From Cryptomeria japonica (lineage: Eukaryota; Streptophyta; Pinopsida; Cupressales; Cupressaceae): DNA of 64,000 nt. The stretch is from contig NC_081409.1 in assembly GCF_030272615.1 (NCBI RefSeq), forward strand, positions 242,543,924-242,607,923, written 5' to 3'. Each line of letters opens with the position of its first letter. Within the stretch, counting starts at the first letter, position 1. The notes beneath the pieces were generated by a model. That model did no database searches, was not told the DNA's origin, and worked only from the letters and a program-made list of their open reading frames with translations. The position numbers and the translations under genes were made by a program. This document shows, piece by piece, positions 1-11,399 of this stretch.

Positions 1-368
1 CAAGAAGTCAAAAACCCTTGCAAAAGTGGCAATCATTTTATGGTTCTGTATCTTATAAATAAGTTTGGTGGATGAAAAAATCAGCAGCTAATGTTCAGAA
101 AACATTAATAAAACTTCTAACAATTCTAACGTTATCGAATTACTTGTGCAAATATTAAATACAACTTGTAGAGTGTCTGGAAATATTGAAGAAAAATAAA
201 ATATTGAACCTTTTGCACCGGGCCTGTCGCCTTAAGGTAAAATATAGCACCAAGCAGACTTCACATTTTGCAATTCTATCCTCATTATCACCATCTCAAA
301 CTCTACAATGAACAACTCTTGGGGCAACATCCCCATGAGATCTGTGTTTTTAATGAACCACTACTAGG
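1..368. other. AT-rich sequence, no gene seen
   Basis: No open frame with recognisable protein similarity and no clear repeat was seen. The last five bases (364-368, CTAGG) are the left target-site duplication of the solo LTR that follows. Confidence 0.6.
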
Positions 369-389
369 TGTAGACACCTAAAATTGTTC

Positions 390-632
390 TCTTTAATTAA
401 ATAAATATTTTTATTTATTTAATTATTTTATCCTAAGTCTTCTATTAATTAAATAAATCTTTATTTATTTAATTAATTCATTTAAGCCTCTTCTAGCCCT
501 TTCCTCATTTAAATAAATATTTTTATTTATTTAAAATATCTTTTTTCTAAACTAAATAAATACTTTTATTTATTTAATTGGCCCCCCTTCTTCTATTAAT
601 TAAATAAATATTTATTTATTTAATTAATTCAT
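390..632. repeat. Five AT-rich palindromic blocks inside the solo LTR
   Basis: Blocks near 391-425, 453-480, 510-531, 550-579 and 595-630 each read AAATAAAT(N)ATTTATTT with TTAATTAA-like shoulders, so each folds on itself. They are separated by pyrimidine-rich spacers such as CTTCTTCTATT. The spacing suggests duplication of a unit within the LTR. Confidence 0.7.
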
Positions 633-788
633 TAGCTTTTTCCTCTATGACACATGTCACTTATCTCTTAATCCTCCTTTACCTACCCCCTTCGTTACTT
701 TATTATTTCTTCTACCTACCCTTTAATCCTAGCCGGCCATTTATTTCTTTCATCTCTTAATCTTGTCCTCCATTTTCTAAAGCATCTT

Positions 789-800
789 CTATATAAAAGG
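789..800 (+). promoter_or_regulatory. TATA-like box of the solo LTR
   Basis: CTATATAAAAGG lies about 350 bp before the LTR end, a usual place for an LTR core promoter. It is identified only by sequence. Confidence 0.45.
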
Positions 801-1148
801 ATACTTTCATCATTATCAACCCTAATCAATGTGTCTATCTTCTACAATCAAACCTTCTTGCGATCAAGCGACTTCAACCACAATCTGCTCTTTGTTGAGC
901 TCTTGTGCATATACAAAATCTGAAAGCTAATATATTAAACAAGATCAATGGAGATAGGAGACAATCGAAATTGAAACCCTGCTTGGCATGTGAATGCTAT
1001 TATTGTTCAATTTGGTGATTTGCATGTTCTTAGGTATCTTCATTGGTGTTTGGTGAATGTTTGGTTGTAGAACTAGGGTTTTATTGTGGTTGGATCTTTG
1101 TGGTTTTACAATAGTTTATCATCATCATTTTTCACCGTATACACTAGG

Positions 1149-1756
<608 letters not shown>

Positions 1757-2040
1757 GTTCAAACTTCAAACATCAAAATTATATATGTTCACAGTTCAAA
1801 CATACAATGTAACTTTCCCATACAATGATACATAATGGATAACAGATAAATCATAAATCATAAATCCATAATTGCCAATGCCAATAAATATTATGATATT
1901 GATATATCATAAATCATAAATGTAATATCATATTCATAATTTGCAAATAAGATAATATTCAAGTTTCAAGTTTCAATTGATTCAAGTTTCAAAATGTTAA
2001 AATAAGATTAAAAAATTTGTTTTTTAATTGTTTTTCTTTG

Positions 2041-2290
2041 TTTTCTAACCCGTGGGCCCCATTTTTGGGAACCCACGGGCTTGGGTTCACCTGGGTCCCC
2101 CCTGGTTTGACCTGGGTCCCACCCGGGTCCTGCCCAGGCGGCTGGGTGTAGGACCCACAGGGAACCCAACCGCCTGGGCAGGACCCGGGTGGGACCTAGG
2201 TCGAACCAGGCTTGAACCAAGACCAGGCATGAACCAGGACCAGGACCCGGCCATTTTTGGCAAGAACCGGTAACTGAGAAAAAATCCAAC
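2041..2290. repeat. GC-rich dispersed module containing a long hairpin
   Basis: An abrupt GC-rich island in AT-rich DNA, built of CCTGGGTCC / GAACCAGG / GACCCGGG-like words. Islands of the same style occur at 17105-17300, 22810-22935 and 35690-35820, suggesting one dispersed family. The core (2101-2210) is an inverted repeat, described separately. There is no coding similarity. Confidence 0.6.
2101..2210. repeat. Inverted repeat: 47-nt arms, 16-nt loop
   Basis: Arm 1 is 2101-2147 and arm 2 is 2164-2210. The arms are complementary at 44 of 47 positions by eye, with loop 2148-2163. Two of the three mismatches become G-U pairs if the plus strand is transcribed and one if the minus strand is. 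The core arm sequence is CCCAGGCGG / CCGCCTGGG. The RNA would be a near-perfect GC-rich stem, in the size range of plant miRNA or siRNA hairpin precursors or of foldback elements. Expression is unknown. Confidence 0.85.
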
Positions 2291-2744
2291 AGAGAAAGCA
2301 TTTACTTCTTTAATTTTTCCCCAAAAGTAAGGGTTAAAAATTGAGAGATAAGAGTTGTGACTGCAGAAAATAAGCATTTTACTGAACATATTCAGAGAAT
2401 GAATTTATTTTATTCCTCCTTTTAGATGGTCAATCTCATTCAAAGCTTGCAAGAAAATTGAGAAGTTATGCCTTTAGGATCCAGTCGTATCCAATCCAAA
2501 ATAACACCTGCATACCATTGACAAGCTGACAGAGTGTTCGTAATTTTTCATAGAAAGAATACAATTTGCTTGATTTGCTTTCAGAAGTTGAGCTAATTCT
2601 TTTTTTGGTGTTTGAAGATTGTGTGAAGATATTTCCAAACTCATTTTTGCTACAGTAATTCACAGTGAAATTGAGGAAATTTTGTGTTCCTATATATTTG
2701 AACATTTCATATACCTGATCAAACCTTCTGGAGTTCATCTCACA
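2291..2744. other. No gene recognised
   Basis: AT-rich sequence with a short minus-strand open frame (2466-2738) that I do not recognise. It lacks splice context or similarity to NRPA2. Confidence 0.4.
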
Positions 2745-2905
2745 GTGTATTGCTTAAGGTGTGGCATTGTTAATGGTGCCACCAAGAATCAAATCCCACT
2801 GGGCTCATGCAAGCGCAGGCTTGTGCCTTCGTTGTTCCAGTGGGCTCAAGATTGTGAACCGTCACGGTGTTAATGCCGCCATCTGGGTGGTCTCAGCTCT
2901 ATTAC
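2745..2905 (+). mobile_element. Possible SINE-like fragment
   Basis: A tRNA-promoter-like pair is visible: TTGCTTAAGGTG (about 2750, loosely box A) and AAGAATCAAATCCC (about 2784, box-B-like), followed by a GC-richer body with the repeated phrase CCACTGGGCTCA / CCAGTGGGCTCA. No A-tail or target duplication was established. A plain low-copy repeat is equally possible. Confidence 0.3.
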
Positions 2906-3353
2906 CAACCAAATATATATATATATAAGCCACACTTGCTCAAACTCGAATTGAGGCTTTTTCTATAGGGAAGATTTGTCTGTGACATAGTAGCATTCCA
3001 TTTACACAACACTGACACAACAAACTGAAAGTGTAAATGCAATTCAAATACTCTTGTTATAAAATGGGAGAATTTGGGATAAACAAAACAAAGAAAAATA
3101 TTCATTAAAAATAAAGAAAGAAAAACATGATTGTTAGTTTGTGCTAAATAGAGTAGGTAGAAAAAAAAACATAATATATAAGCTAAGAATTTATTTGATG
3201 TCCCTAATTACTCTGAAGCTTTCAACAACTCTCAAATTCGAAATCAATAACCCCTTAGAGGTTAACTCTTAGCATACATAACAAATTTTAAAAACACGAT
3301 TATCGTTTGAGGCTCCTACACTACAAATGTGAATTTGATACCAATATATCCTG
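2906..3353. other. AT-rich, no gene; PBS-like site at its right end
   Basis: No coding similarity. At 3338-3347, the minus strand reads TGGTATCAAATTC just inside the following LTR, resembling a primer-binding site for initiator tRNA-Met. This suggests that part of this stretch is the decayed internal region of a minus-strand Copia-type element. Confidence 0.4.
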
Positions 3354-3838
3354 TGTTAATTCTTGTAACGTCGGTCGTACAATTTCCTAATTCCGATGCA
3401 TGGATTAATTACATGTTAACATATATGTTAATAGATAAACTATTAGTATATACGCTAACAATAAATAATAAATAAAATCTAAATCGAATTATGGTGTTTG
3501 CCACCGGTCACACCCTTTCATGTTAACAGGTTATGATTAAATGATTCATAATCGCGTTCCTCACGATCAGCGATGATCTTAATGGTGTTAACGTGCTGGG
3601 TTATCATGAGTGGTACGTAGGGGAGACATGTGTCTTCCCACATGGGAAGACATATCTCTTCACTACGTACCCCCTCATTCACATATATATAACACGCATA
3701 CAATGAGGAGGAACACAATACCGAAATCGATAAGTGTTGTGCATCCTTCCAATTACACTACAGCAGTTCAAGTTTGATTTCAGATTATATATTCATCCCT
3801 TCTATCCTCTTGATCACAGAATTTGAATAAACTTAACA
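3354..3838 (-). mobile_element. Copia-type LTR (485 bp)
   Basis: The ends form a perfect 6-bp inverted repeat (TGTTAA...TTAACA), typical of Ty1/Copia LTRs. The flanks are TCCTG (3349-3353) and TCCTA (3839-3843), a 4/5 match consistent with an aged target duplication. A tRNA-Met-like primer site lies a few bases outside the left end on the minus strand, which gives the orientation, although the 10-nt gap to it is longer than usual. A TATATATA stretch lies at 3684-3691. If the target duplication is real, the LTR is solo; if the primer site is real, it is a 5' LTR with a truncated interior. Confidence 0.55.
3612..3671. repeat. Hairpin inside the Copia-type LTR
   Basis: GGTACGTAG (3612-3620) pairs with CTACGTACC (3663-3671), and the AGACATGTGTCTTCCCA segment pairs with TGGGAAGACATATCTCT inside it. 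The result is a nearly continuous stem of about 27 bp with a very short loop. Confidence 0.8.
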
Positions 3839-3843
3839 TCCTA

Positions 3844-6594
3844 GTTCTCCTCCCTTTGACTGCAGTCACAATCATTTTCAATTGATCATTTGGTGTATAT
3901 TACAAATATGATTTGCTTGAATTTAAGTACTTAAATTTGAAATAGAATAGTTGGATTATCATTAAAATTTAGCAGTACTTTAATAGCAATCTTAGCAACT
4001 TGTTTCTAAACATAATTTTCTTAAGCCAAATATGAGGATTATAGCAAAAAAAGACCAAATCATTCATCCCCAAATGACTTAAACAGTTGCATTTCTTACG
4101 TGTACATGTTTAAACACAATCCAACAACACTCACAAGTGGAAAAACTACACTACTGGCTTAAAATAAACATTACCATCCACTGAAGCGATTTGGTTTCGT
4201 CGCCAAAATTGTCCCACCATTGCCCTAATATTGGACTAGTCAAGAAGCAAAATTCATTAATAAATTCAAGTGTATTTCAAATTTTCAATAAAGAAAAAAA
4301 AATAGCTTAAGTCCAATAGAAAATTATTATTTTAAACATCTAATATTTGGTTTTAATGTCTTAGTTGTGACTATGGTACATATATTAGAGAAGAGTCCCA
4401 TTGCCTATTGCTACATTGGCATCTCTCAATAGCCTTTCATTGATCCATTGCAAAAAATGTCATAATGCACTTGAATAGCCCTTCTTTCCCCTCTGCATTA
4501 TCCCTGAATGATACATTATTAAAAAATCTTGGATTTGAATACCATCCAACAACATGGACGTAACAAAGCATTTGTCAATCCCATCCAGTATTCATATCTA
4601 CCATATCAGCATGTAGCTGCTCTCATCATTATACGTTTTAAACCTCAGTGCCTCATTTGCCTTATCTGTGGCCACATAAAAATTTTACCCATCAACCAAT
4701 CTCAGCACTATGACCAAGGGATCAGAAATTTGAGTTTCAAATTCATCTTCTGTGCACATTAATTCTACAATGGAAGAAAGAAAACAACAAATCTAGTCAC
4801 ACCTGATTGAATGGGCTTGTTTTCCTCAATAAAGGATATCAATTTATTAAGCATCTTAGCATGATTATATATGGACTTATTGATAGATTTCATCCCTCTA
4901 TTACAGATTTAACCCATGGAAATTGGCCTATGTCTTCCAAGGTTAAATCAAAAAATGTAATGTGCATGGGCTCCAATATAGTGTACGGTAATTCTCTATT
5001 AGAATTTTATCTACCACCACATAGTTGTATCATTTGTGATAAATTGAACTACATATTGTAGCCAAACCTCAATCACTATCTCATCATATAAAAAGAAAAA
5101 CATGTGCAATGATTTCACTCTATCTAATGTGACCACAGATTTAAGACAATCTTGTTGCTCTATAATGCCCCAAGGAAACTGATTTATATTCAGTTCCTTA
5201 AATAAGTCCATCTATCAACCTTTTAATGCAACCTCTCTTTGTTTGTTCGTTTCATTGCTTGATACATGCTCCACTAATAATTTATACCACATCATTCAAC
5301 TCTAAGGTTCTCATATGATAGGGCTCTAAAGCTGTGATCCTCAACAACAATGGTATCAATCATTTATTGCCAATGGAGAGATCGTGAATTGTTGAATGAG
5401 ATGCTCAAGTAATATCGAGAATTGGCTATTGCCTTTTTACCTTGTGGCATGAACTTTTTCCCTCTATCCAAAGATAGTTGGGTTCTAGGTGTGGTACAAG
5501 GTGACAAAAAAACATTCACATTGGCTCCAACAGTACTAGGTATTCTAGAAAAGCAAGGTGGTGTACAATTATCAATATAAGTTGCTATTGAAGCTTGACA
5601 TTATCCAAAGTTCTCTCTCCACAAAACATTGGCTAGCCAGTCCAAACCAACATGCCCTGACCCTAAGCAATAATTAATTGTAATCTATTCTATTGTTGTT
5701 GTCATTGTGGTATCCAAATAAATAAGCCAATGGTAGGATGGTATACTCTAACTAACTCTCATGGGAGTCCATGTATGTGTACCAAATTTAGCTCTTTGGT
5801 AATATAGTTCCAAGTGATAACTCCTCTACAAATTCAAATTCCACCATCGGGTTGTATGTTTGAAGTTGGATGAGAGCCTTCATTGTATTGTGTTTAAAGC
5901 CTACAGCTCCTTTTTTCTCCTATCAAGTTCCTATTGTATTAGTGTCACCTATTAGGCAAAGCTACTAATCTTGGTATCCATTCAAGTTTGGTTTACTAAA
6001 TTGGTTCATGGATTCGGACAAAAACAAATTGCGGTTGGATTCATCAATACAAAAACATATAAAAAATCATATATATAATACATATTTATAGTTTAAAATC
6101 AAGAATATTAGACCTAATATACATATTTCCTAATATTTAATAATGTACAGTAATATTATAAGTTAAATTTACGATAATAAATTAATAATAAAAGTATACA
6201 AAAATTTAATATTAATATATATTATTAATTTTAATAATTAATTCACATGTATATCTATTAATTTTTATTATTATTAGAAATATTAATAATTATTTTATTT
6301 ATTACTAATGATAAAATATTATTATAATATGAAGTTTCACCTATATAAGGTACGCATGGCAGTACTAATATACCTATCCAATCTATTTTGCTGATTGCAG
6401 CATCATCATCTATCTGATGAAATTCAAAAGTTGGATCCGACTAAATTTTCGCTAGTGTCTGTATTTTTGCATATGATTTTAAAGTTTGTAGTTGCCTATC
6501 CTACCTATGACCTCTACAACTTGATGCGTCTAGGGTTTTTACCCTATTGTATTTTCTTTGTCAAAATATCAAGACAAAAAACTGCAATTTACAA
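3844..6594. other. No gene recognised (probable intron/intergenic filler)
   Basis: AT-rich sequence with only short frames. None shows a conserved domain. The 6060-6330 part is extremely AT-rich. Confidence 0.5.
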
Positions 6595-6765
6595 ACAAGG
6601 TTCAAATCCCTGTTGGATTGTTGTGCTCACGGGTTTGATCAAGTGGGGATGAGGTCCCCCGTTTGTGGCCTCACCGGTTCATAGCTCTGGGTCAGACGCG
6701 TTTCACGTAGAGTCGGAGGGCGTGTCGTGCTAGTGTCACTGGTCATGTTAAAAAGCTTACAGGGC
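6595..6765 (+). repeat. Dispersed repeat, copy 1 (second copy inverted at 57105-57250)
   Basis: The phrases GGTTCATAGCTC.GGGTCA, GCGTTTCAC, GAGTCGGAGGGC and GTTAAAAAG are shared in order with the reverse complement of 57105-57250. A box-B-like GGTTCAAATCCC at about 6599-6610 suggests a tRNA-derived SINE, but no convincing box A was seen in this copy. Confidence 0.6.
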
Positions 6766-7845
6766 ATAGTTTAAAAAAAAACCCATAGGGCAATTGCAAA
6801 ACTCTACCCACATCCCTTGCTGAACCAAACCCAAATCTAGGCCCAAACTGGCAGGACCAAGGTGCCAAAATTTAATGTCCCAACTTCTCTAGGACACTGA
6901 AAGCTTGAACAGTAGAAGAACACCTACTTGTTCTTTAATTAGATTAACAATACTATATGTCGTTTTGAATTTGACCTTTCAGAACTAGATAGAAATTGCA
7001 GAAGGTATTTTGTTTTTTGTTTTGAAGAGTCCCACTTAGTTATGGTTTTGCAACATATACAGAATAGATAACCAACTGAAATCAAATTGTATACAAATCA
7101 TTGAACTACTGATTTTTCTGATTCTTGAAAGATTTACAACATATAGGCACCATTGAAAAGGATGGCCAGCTTGTAGTGTGAGCCTCACAAGAATTCAGTT
7201 AAGCATACCCAATTTTTTTGAATCACTATAGGTTGTGGGTGAAGGCATCCAAGAACTTGCTGATGACCAACTTGGAACTAAGTTAGCTGCCAACCAAGTC
7301 ACTCAGAAAATGATTTGCAGCAGCTCCTTCGGTGATCACTTCCCGTTCTTTTGATGTTCCCTTGTTTTGCCACAAGCAGTTCACTATTCAGACTAAATAA
7401 AATATGTATTTCCCCTCTTACTATTTCAAAATTGCTCTTGAATGGTATGGCCAGCCAAGCAAGCTGGTTACTCAAAAAATTGATGATGAATCATTTGAAA
7501 CTCCAAAACCCTAGCACTGAAACCTCATAAAACTTTCTTCTTGGACAGCTGATTATTTTCCAACTTGAGCATAGAAGAACTGACCTCTTAAAACCCTTCA
7601 AAATGCCTAGGTAGGGGTTAGCTAAGCAAGCATGCAGGTCACTCAAAAATTTGTCCAAACACCTTCAAAAAATTTGAGTCTTTTGTTGTTGCACACTACA
7701 AACCCTCCTCTGCAGCTCTAACACACCATGTGCAGATTAGAACTCATTCGATTCTTAGGAGTCGAGAAAGGGGGCAGTTGGTAGAAAGCACCTCACTCAG
7801 ATTTTTTGTAACAACAACAAAAACTATCCACAACTGATTCCAAAC
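6766..7845. other. No gene; LTR-start-like motif at about 6877
   Basis: TAATGTCCCAACTTCTCTAG at about 6877 is identical to the beginning of the solo LTR at 32177, so the start of a related plus-strand LTR may lie here. No matching end or target duplication was found. Nothing else was recognised. Confidence 0.4.
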
Positions 7846-8997
7846 TGATATAAACTTACTCAAATCTGCTGGTCATGATGTGACTTGATAACTCAATGCT
7901 AAAGATGCAAGGAAAGTACTCTCCCACACTCCAAACAAGCTGAAATATGGGTCAGCCTCTCAAGCAAGCAGCTCCTTCAGATTTCAACCAGCAAAAAGTC
8001 TTCTAGGACTAATTTCATTGTAGCCCAACTAGATCCCTGAAGTAGAATCTCCTTGCACACTCTTGGCTGGTCTCTCACAGCTGCAAGTGTGTCAGAACAA
8101 TGGAGGTTTCCGTCTCCAAGGTCTTCAAAACCCTAAGGTTGATAAGCTCCACAAGGAGGCAAAAATAATTATCAGCAAAAACATGAATAGAAATGAGTCT
8201 CCAATGACCTTTAAAAACCTTTCCTCAAGTTGCCCTTATTAGGGTTGAAACCGTAAACCTCAATCAAATTTGATGAATTAAATAATAGTTACTTTATCCT
8301 TATAATAATTCTCCCACTTAGGACATACACTTTATTTTATATGTTTTCTCCACATAGGAAAGGTGAAACTTAATATTATTAATATGTTTTAAGTGACCCA
8401 AGGAGAGATTTTAAAGTAATATGCATCAACTTTAATATCTCTTTTAATTTGCTTTTTTTCTCTCTCCTCATGGATCCCTGGCAAGGAAGCACCTCACTCT
8501 CTCTCTAGACTCGTGTATGCCTATGAAGGAGATATTCTAGGGTTTAATGCAGTTTTGAACTGGCGACTTGGAGATAACAACAATATTGTCGACTAATTCC
8601 ACCCATGTTTACTCTAAAGTGCCCTCTGAAATAGGAGAAAATCACCAATCCAGTGTCCTATGTCCATCCTTATTAGTCTACGAGGAAATTGTTAATAGAT
8701 TAATAGTGATCTATTGATTCTAGCTAAGAAGGGGACATAGTCCGCCCTTCCCAAGATTGCTTGTCCACAAGCAATTCTAATGCAATCTTGGAATCAACTG
8801 CCTAAAACCAACTGAAAACATAAATGATCCCAGGGTCCCAGATCATCCTTAGGAAAAATCCATCATGCTGATATTGTGCCACTCTGATATAAATATCAAT
8901 ATGCCCTGAATTGAGAGGCAACTATTCTTGATCCCAAAGAAATAGTGCACTGAATATGCCAATGCCAAGTTCCCAAATCAATATGTTGTCATATCCA

Positions 8998-9783
8998 TCA
9001 ATTATAGGAAGATAGAAATGTTTTGATTCTTGAAGAGCTATTAACATACAACTCTTCAACTCCAGTTGAACTCTTATCGATATGCAAAATCTCCATCATA
9101 GGTGCAATAAAGGACATAGTGGTCCATCCTATGCTGCTGATGTAGACTAGGATAGCTCCCATAAATCTGAAAATCAGACCTATGATGATATAAGGGGTGT
9201 CTCTAATGAACAATGATGATAGTATCTCATCATTAAGCCATCGTCCAACAGTCAAGAAATGACCCATGTTCTTCCCAAGCACCCAAACAGATGTTGTCCT
9301 CCAAGTTTCTTCTAGATAATCAATGTATAAAGATATAGGACAGTCATTTCTTTTTAACATATGCAGTAGTGAACCATGGATTTGGACTGAATCTTTAATG
9401 TCCTCGTGCTCATACTCATTCCAAGCACCAAAGTCCAACTGAAGCACAAACATTTGCAATTCAAAACCAGGTTTCATCACAGTATCCTTGTGCTTAAGTT
9501 CATACATCAGCTGAAGCTTAATTTCCCAAAATCCATACCAATCAAGAACCAATGTCTCCACAGCATTTGTCTGAAGTCCTAATATTAGGACAGCTGCATG
9601 TTCCGTCTGATAGTGATCAACGTGAATGGATTGCGTCAAGGAATAAGAAGACTTATAAATCAGTCCAAAATTGTTTGGACTCCCTGTGAGATCTGTTTTG
9701 TGCTTAACCACTTCTTTTTGTGAAGGCAAGCTATTACTAGCTGGCTCATAACATGTAGACACAATCTTTTCTTGTCCCTTCAT
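8998..9783 (-). pseudogene. Unidentified ORF (261 aa) of the 7846-10955 element
   Basis: An open frame of 261 codons inside the decayed LTR element. I do not recognise a family. The sequence has a hydrophobic stretch near residues 197-230 (IIIGLIFRFMGAILVYISS) that could span a membrane. The start Met overlaps the end of the preceding frame (9746-10378) in another register, so the two probably belonged to one longer product broken by a frameshift. Being followed by a purine-rich tract and LTR copy fits a 3'-terminal retroelement ORF. A role in an envelope-like protein is only a guess from position and hydrophobicity. Confidence 0.35.
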
Positions 9784-10378
9784 GATTTGTGTTTTTCATG
9801 CAATTTTCCAAATGGCATGTCATAATAACGTCATGTCTAGAATCATCAGCACAAGAAGAAATTTTTGATTCACTCCTTATTTCTTGTTTGCAAAATTCTG
9901 ATTGCCTTCTACACTTTGTTGTCATAGAAAGTTTATTCAACCTTTGCTCATCATCTATAATATCTCCCCTTTGTTGTTTTGCATGATTTAGGTGGTTGAC
10001 TGGTCTTTTGCCTTTTTGAAGGTGCTGTCTTGCATGGACAGCAAACAACTTAGACTCCTTAAGTCTCTCCATCCACCACCTATATAAGCCTGGAGTGTTC
10101 ATTACATTGTCCATGCTATGGTGAATAAAATCAGACCTTTTGTAGAGTGGACCTGAATCAGAAGCATCATGTTTGTCTCTTGAATCATGAGAGCCATCAT
10201 TAGGGGGTTCAACATCACTTACATCTTCATGCTGGAATCCATAATCCACGTCATATCCCAAATCAATTCCTGGATCCCATACCTTGCTATCTCCGACCAG
10301 CTTGTGCAAATCTAATTGGCCTTCATTCTTAACTATCATAAGAGGCTCATCCAATGTAATCACTTTAGTTCTTCCCAT
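9746..10378 (-). pseudogene. Unidentified ORF (210 aa) of the 7846-10955 element
   Basis: A hydrophilic 210-codon frame rich in Asp, His and Lys, with a duplicated theme: residues reading LYKRSDFIHHSMD here recur as IYKKSDFIYHSLED in the next upstream frame (10360-10551). That shows an internal duplication of about 300 bp. No conserved domain was recognised. It is continuous with its neighbours only if frameshifts are allowed. Confidence 0.35.
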
Positions 10379-10804
10379 CCAATCATCAAATAAACCTTGG
10401 GTCCCTTTTTATCTTCCAAGCTGTGATAGATAAAATCAGACTTTTTGTAGATTGGATCTATTTTAAGAACATAACATCCAACCATTGAATCTTGAGAGTC
10501 CTCAATAAGAGACTCACTAAACCTAACATCTCTATGTTTTAAGATTGTCATCTCATGATTGCAAAAGACATATGCGACTGCTGTTGTAACTCAGAAAATC
10601 ATAATTTGTCCTATTTCTTGGTGTGGAGTTATCAACACTCTCAAATGTCCTTTCTTCCATGTGAGGATGACCACCGGTAAGTGTTGTCTCATGAGACATT
10701 TCCACCTGAAATTCAAGCATATTACCCATCATAATTCTTGTCACATGGTTGCAGGCGTAATCTTCATTACTTTCTGATAGTTTTTCTACACAATGCCAAT
10801 CCAC
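10360..10804 (-). pseudogene. Upstream broken frames of the same element
   Basis: Two short frames (10553-10804 and 10360-10551) in different registers precede the 210-aa frame. They repeat its phrases on Asp/Ser-rich and KKSDFIYHSLED-type sequence. They begin directly inside the 5' LTR copy. Function unknown. Confidence 0.3.
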
Positions 10805-10955
10805 TCATTCCACCCATGTTTACTCTAAAGTGCCTGCTAAAATAGGAGAAAATCACCAGTCCAGTGTCCTCTGCCAATCCTTATCAGTCTACGAGGACTT
10901 CGTTAATACACTGAACATGACCTGTTGATTTTGGCTAAGAAGGGGACATTACACA

Positions 10956-11203
10956 AACCAATAACATACATACATACATATATATAAACATGAATTAAGA
11001 TTAGATGTCACATAATATCGTACAAACAACAAAAACACCATAAACTTGTAATCATAGCATCATGATCATACCATCGTAGCATCGCATACTTCAAGTTCAA
11101 CATCAAAATATTAAAATGATAATATCAAGTTCAAGTATCATTGTTTCAAAATTCAACTTGCAACAATTGGAACTTTATACCAAGTTTAAATCATCTAATG
11201 GAT
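10956..11203. other. No gene; short (ACAT)n run
   Basis: Begins with the right CAAAC flank of the preceding element and contains ACATACATACATACATA near 10968-10984. Nothing coding was seen. Confidence 0.5.
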
Positions 11204-11247
11204 TCTTCTTCTTCTTCTTCTTCTTCTTCTTCTTCTTCTTCTTCTTC
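11204..11247. repeat. (TTC)n microsatellite
   Basis: About 14 uninterrupted TTC units, reading as poly-Ser on the plus strand and poly-Glu on the minus strand. On the minus strand it lies where the hAT C-terminal (dimerisation) part would be expected. Confidence 0.95.
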
Positions 11248-11399
11248 AATGGCATTAGTTGATTCACAAATACTGCCGAGGCCAATGGGATTTACTACCA
11301 CCAACTATGAGCATCCTTCTTATATCAAAGATGAAGAGCATCAATACTTAGACCTCTTGCATTCACAAACTCTATGAACTCATCTTAAGTCAAATCTTG

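Larger units (their letters stand above)
369..1143 (+). mobile_element. Solo LTR (775 bp) with perfect 5-bp target duplication
   Basis: The segment starts TGTAGACACC and ends TATACA (TG...CA ends). It is flanked by the same five bases CTAGG at 364-368 and 1144-1148, as expected for an LTR-retrotransposon insertion reduced to one LTR by LTR-LTR recombination. A TATA-like signal (CTATATAAAAGG, about 789-800) supports the plus orientation. Its first third (390-630) carries five AT-rich palindromic blocks of the form TTAATTAAATAAATA...TATTTATTTAATTAA. No internal coding sequence flanks it. The retroelement lineage cannot be assigned from the LTR alone. Confidence 0.75.
7846..10955 (-). mobile_element. 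Decayed LTR element with unidentified ORFs
   Basis: Two direct copies of a 140-150 bp sequence lie at 8598-8743 and 10809-10955 (about 80-85% identical by eye). On the minus strand each begins TGTCCCCTTCTTAGC; the outer copy starts TGTAATGTCCCC, the same LTR start as the solo LTRs at 30636 and 32177. The right flank is CAAAC (10956-10960), and CAAAC also precedes a TG at 7841-7845, giving a candidate target duplication. This predicts a 3' LTR of about 900 bp (7846-8743) and a 5' LTR truncated to about 150 bp. The interior holds four minus-strand frames. The left boundary is the weakest part of the call. Confidence 0.5.
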
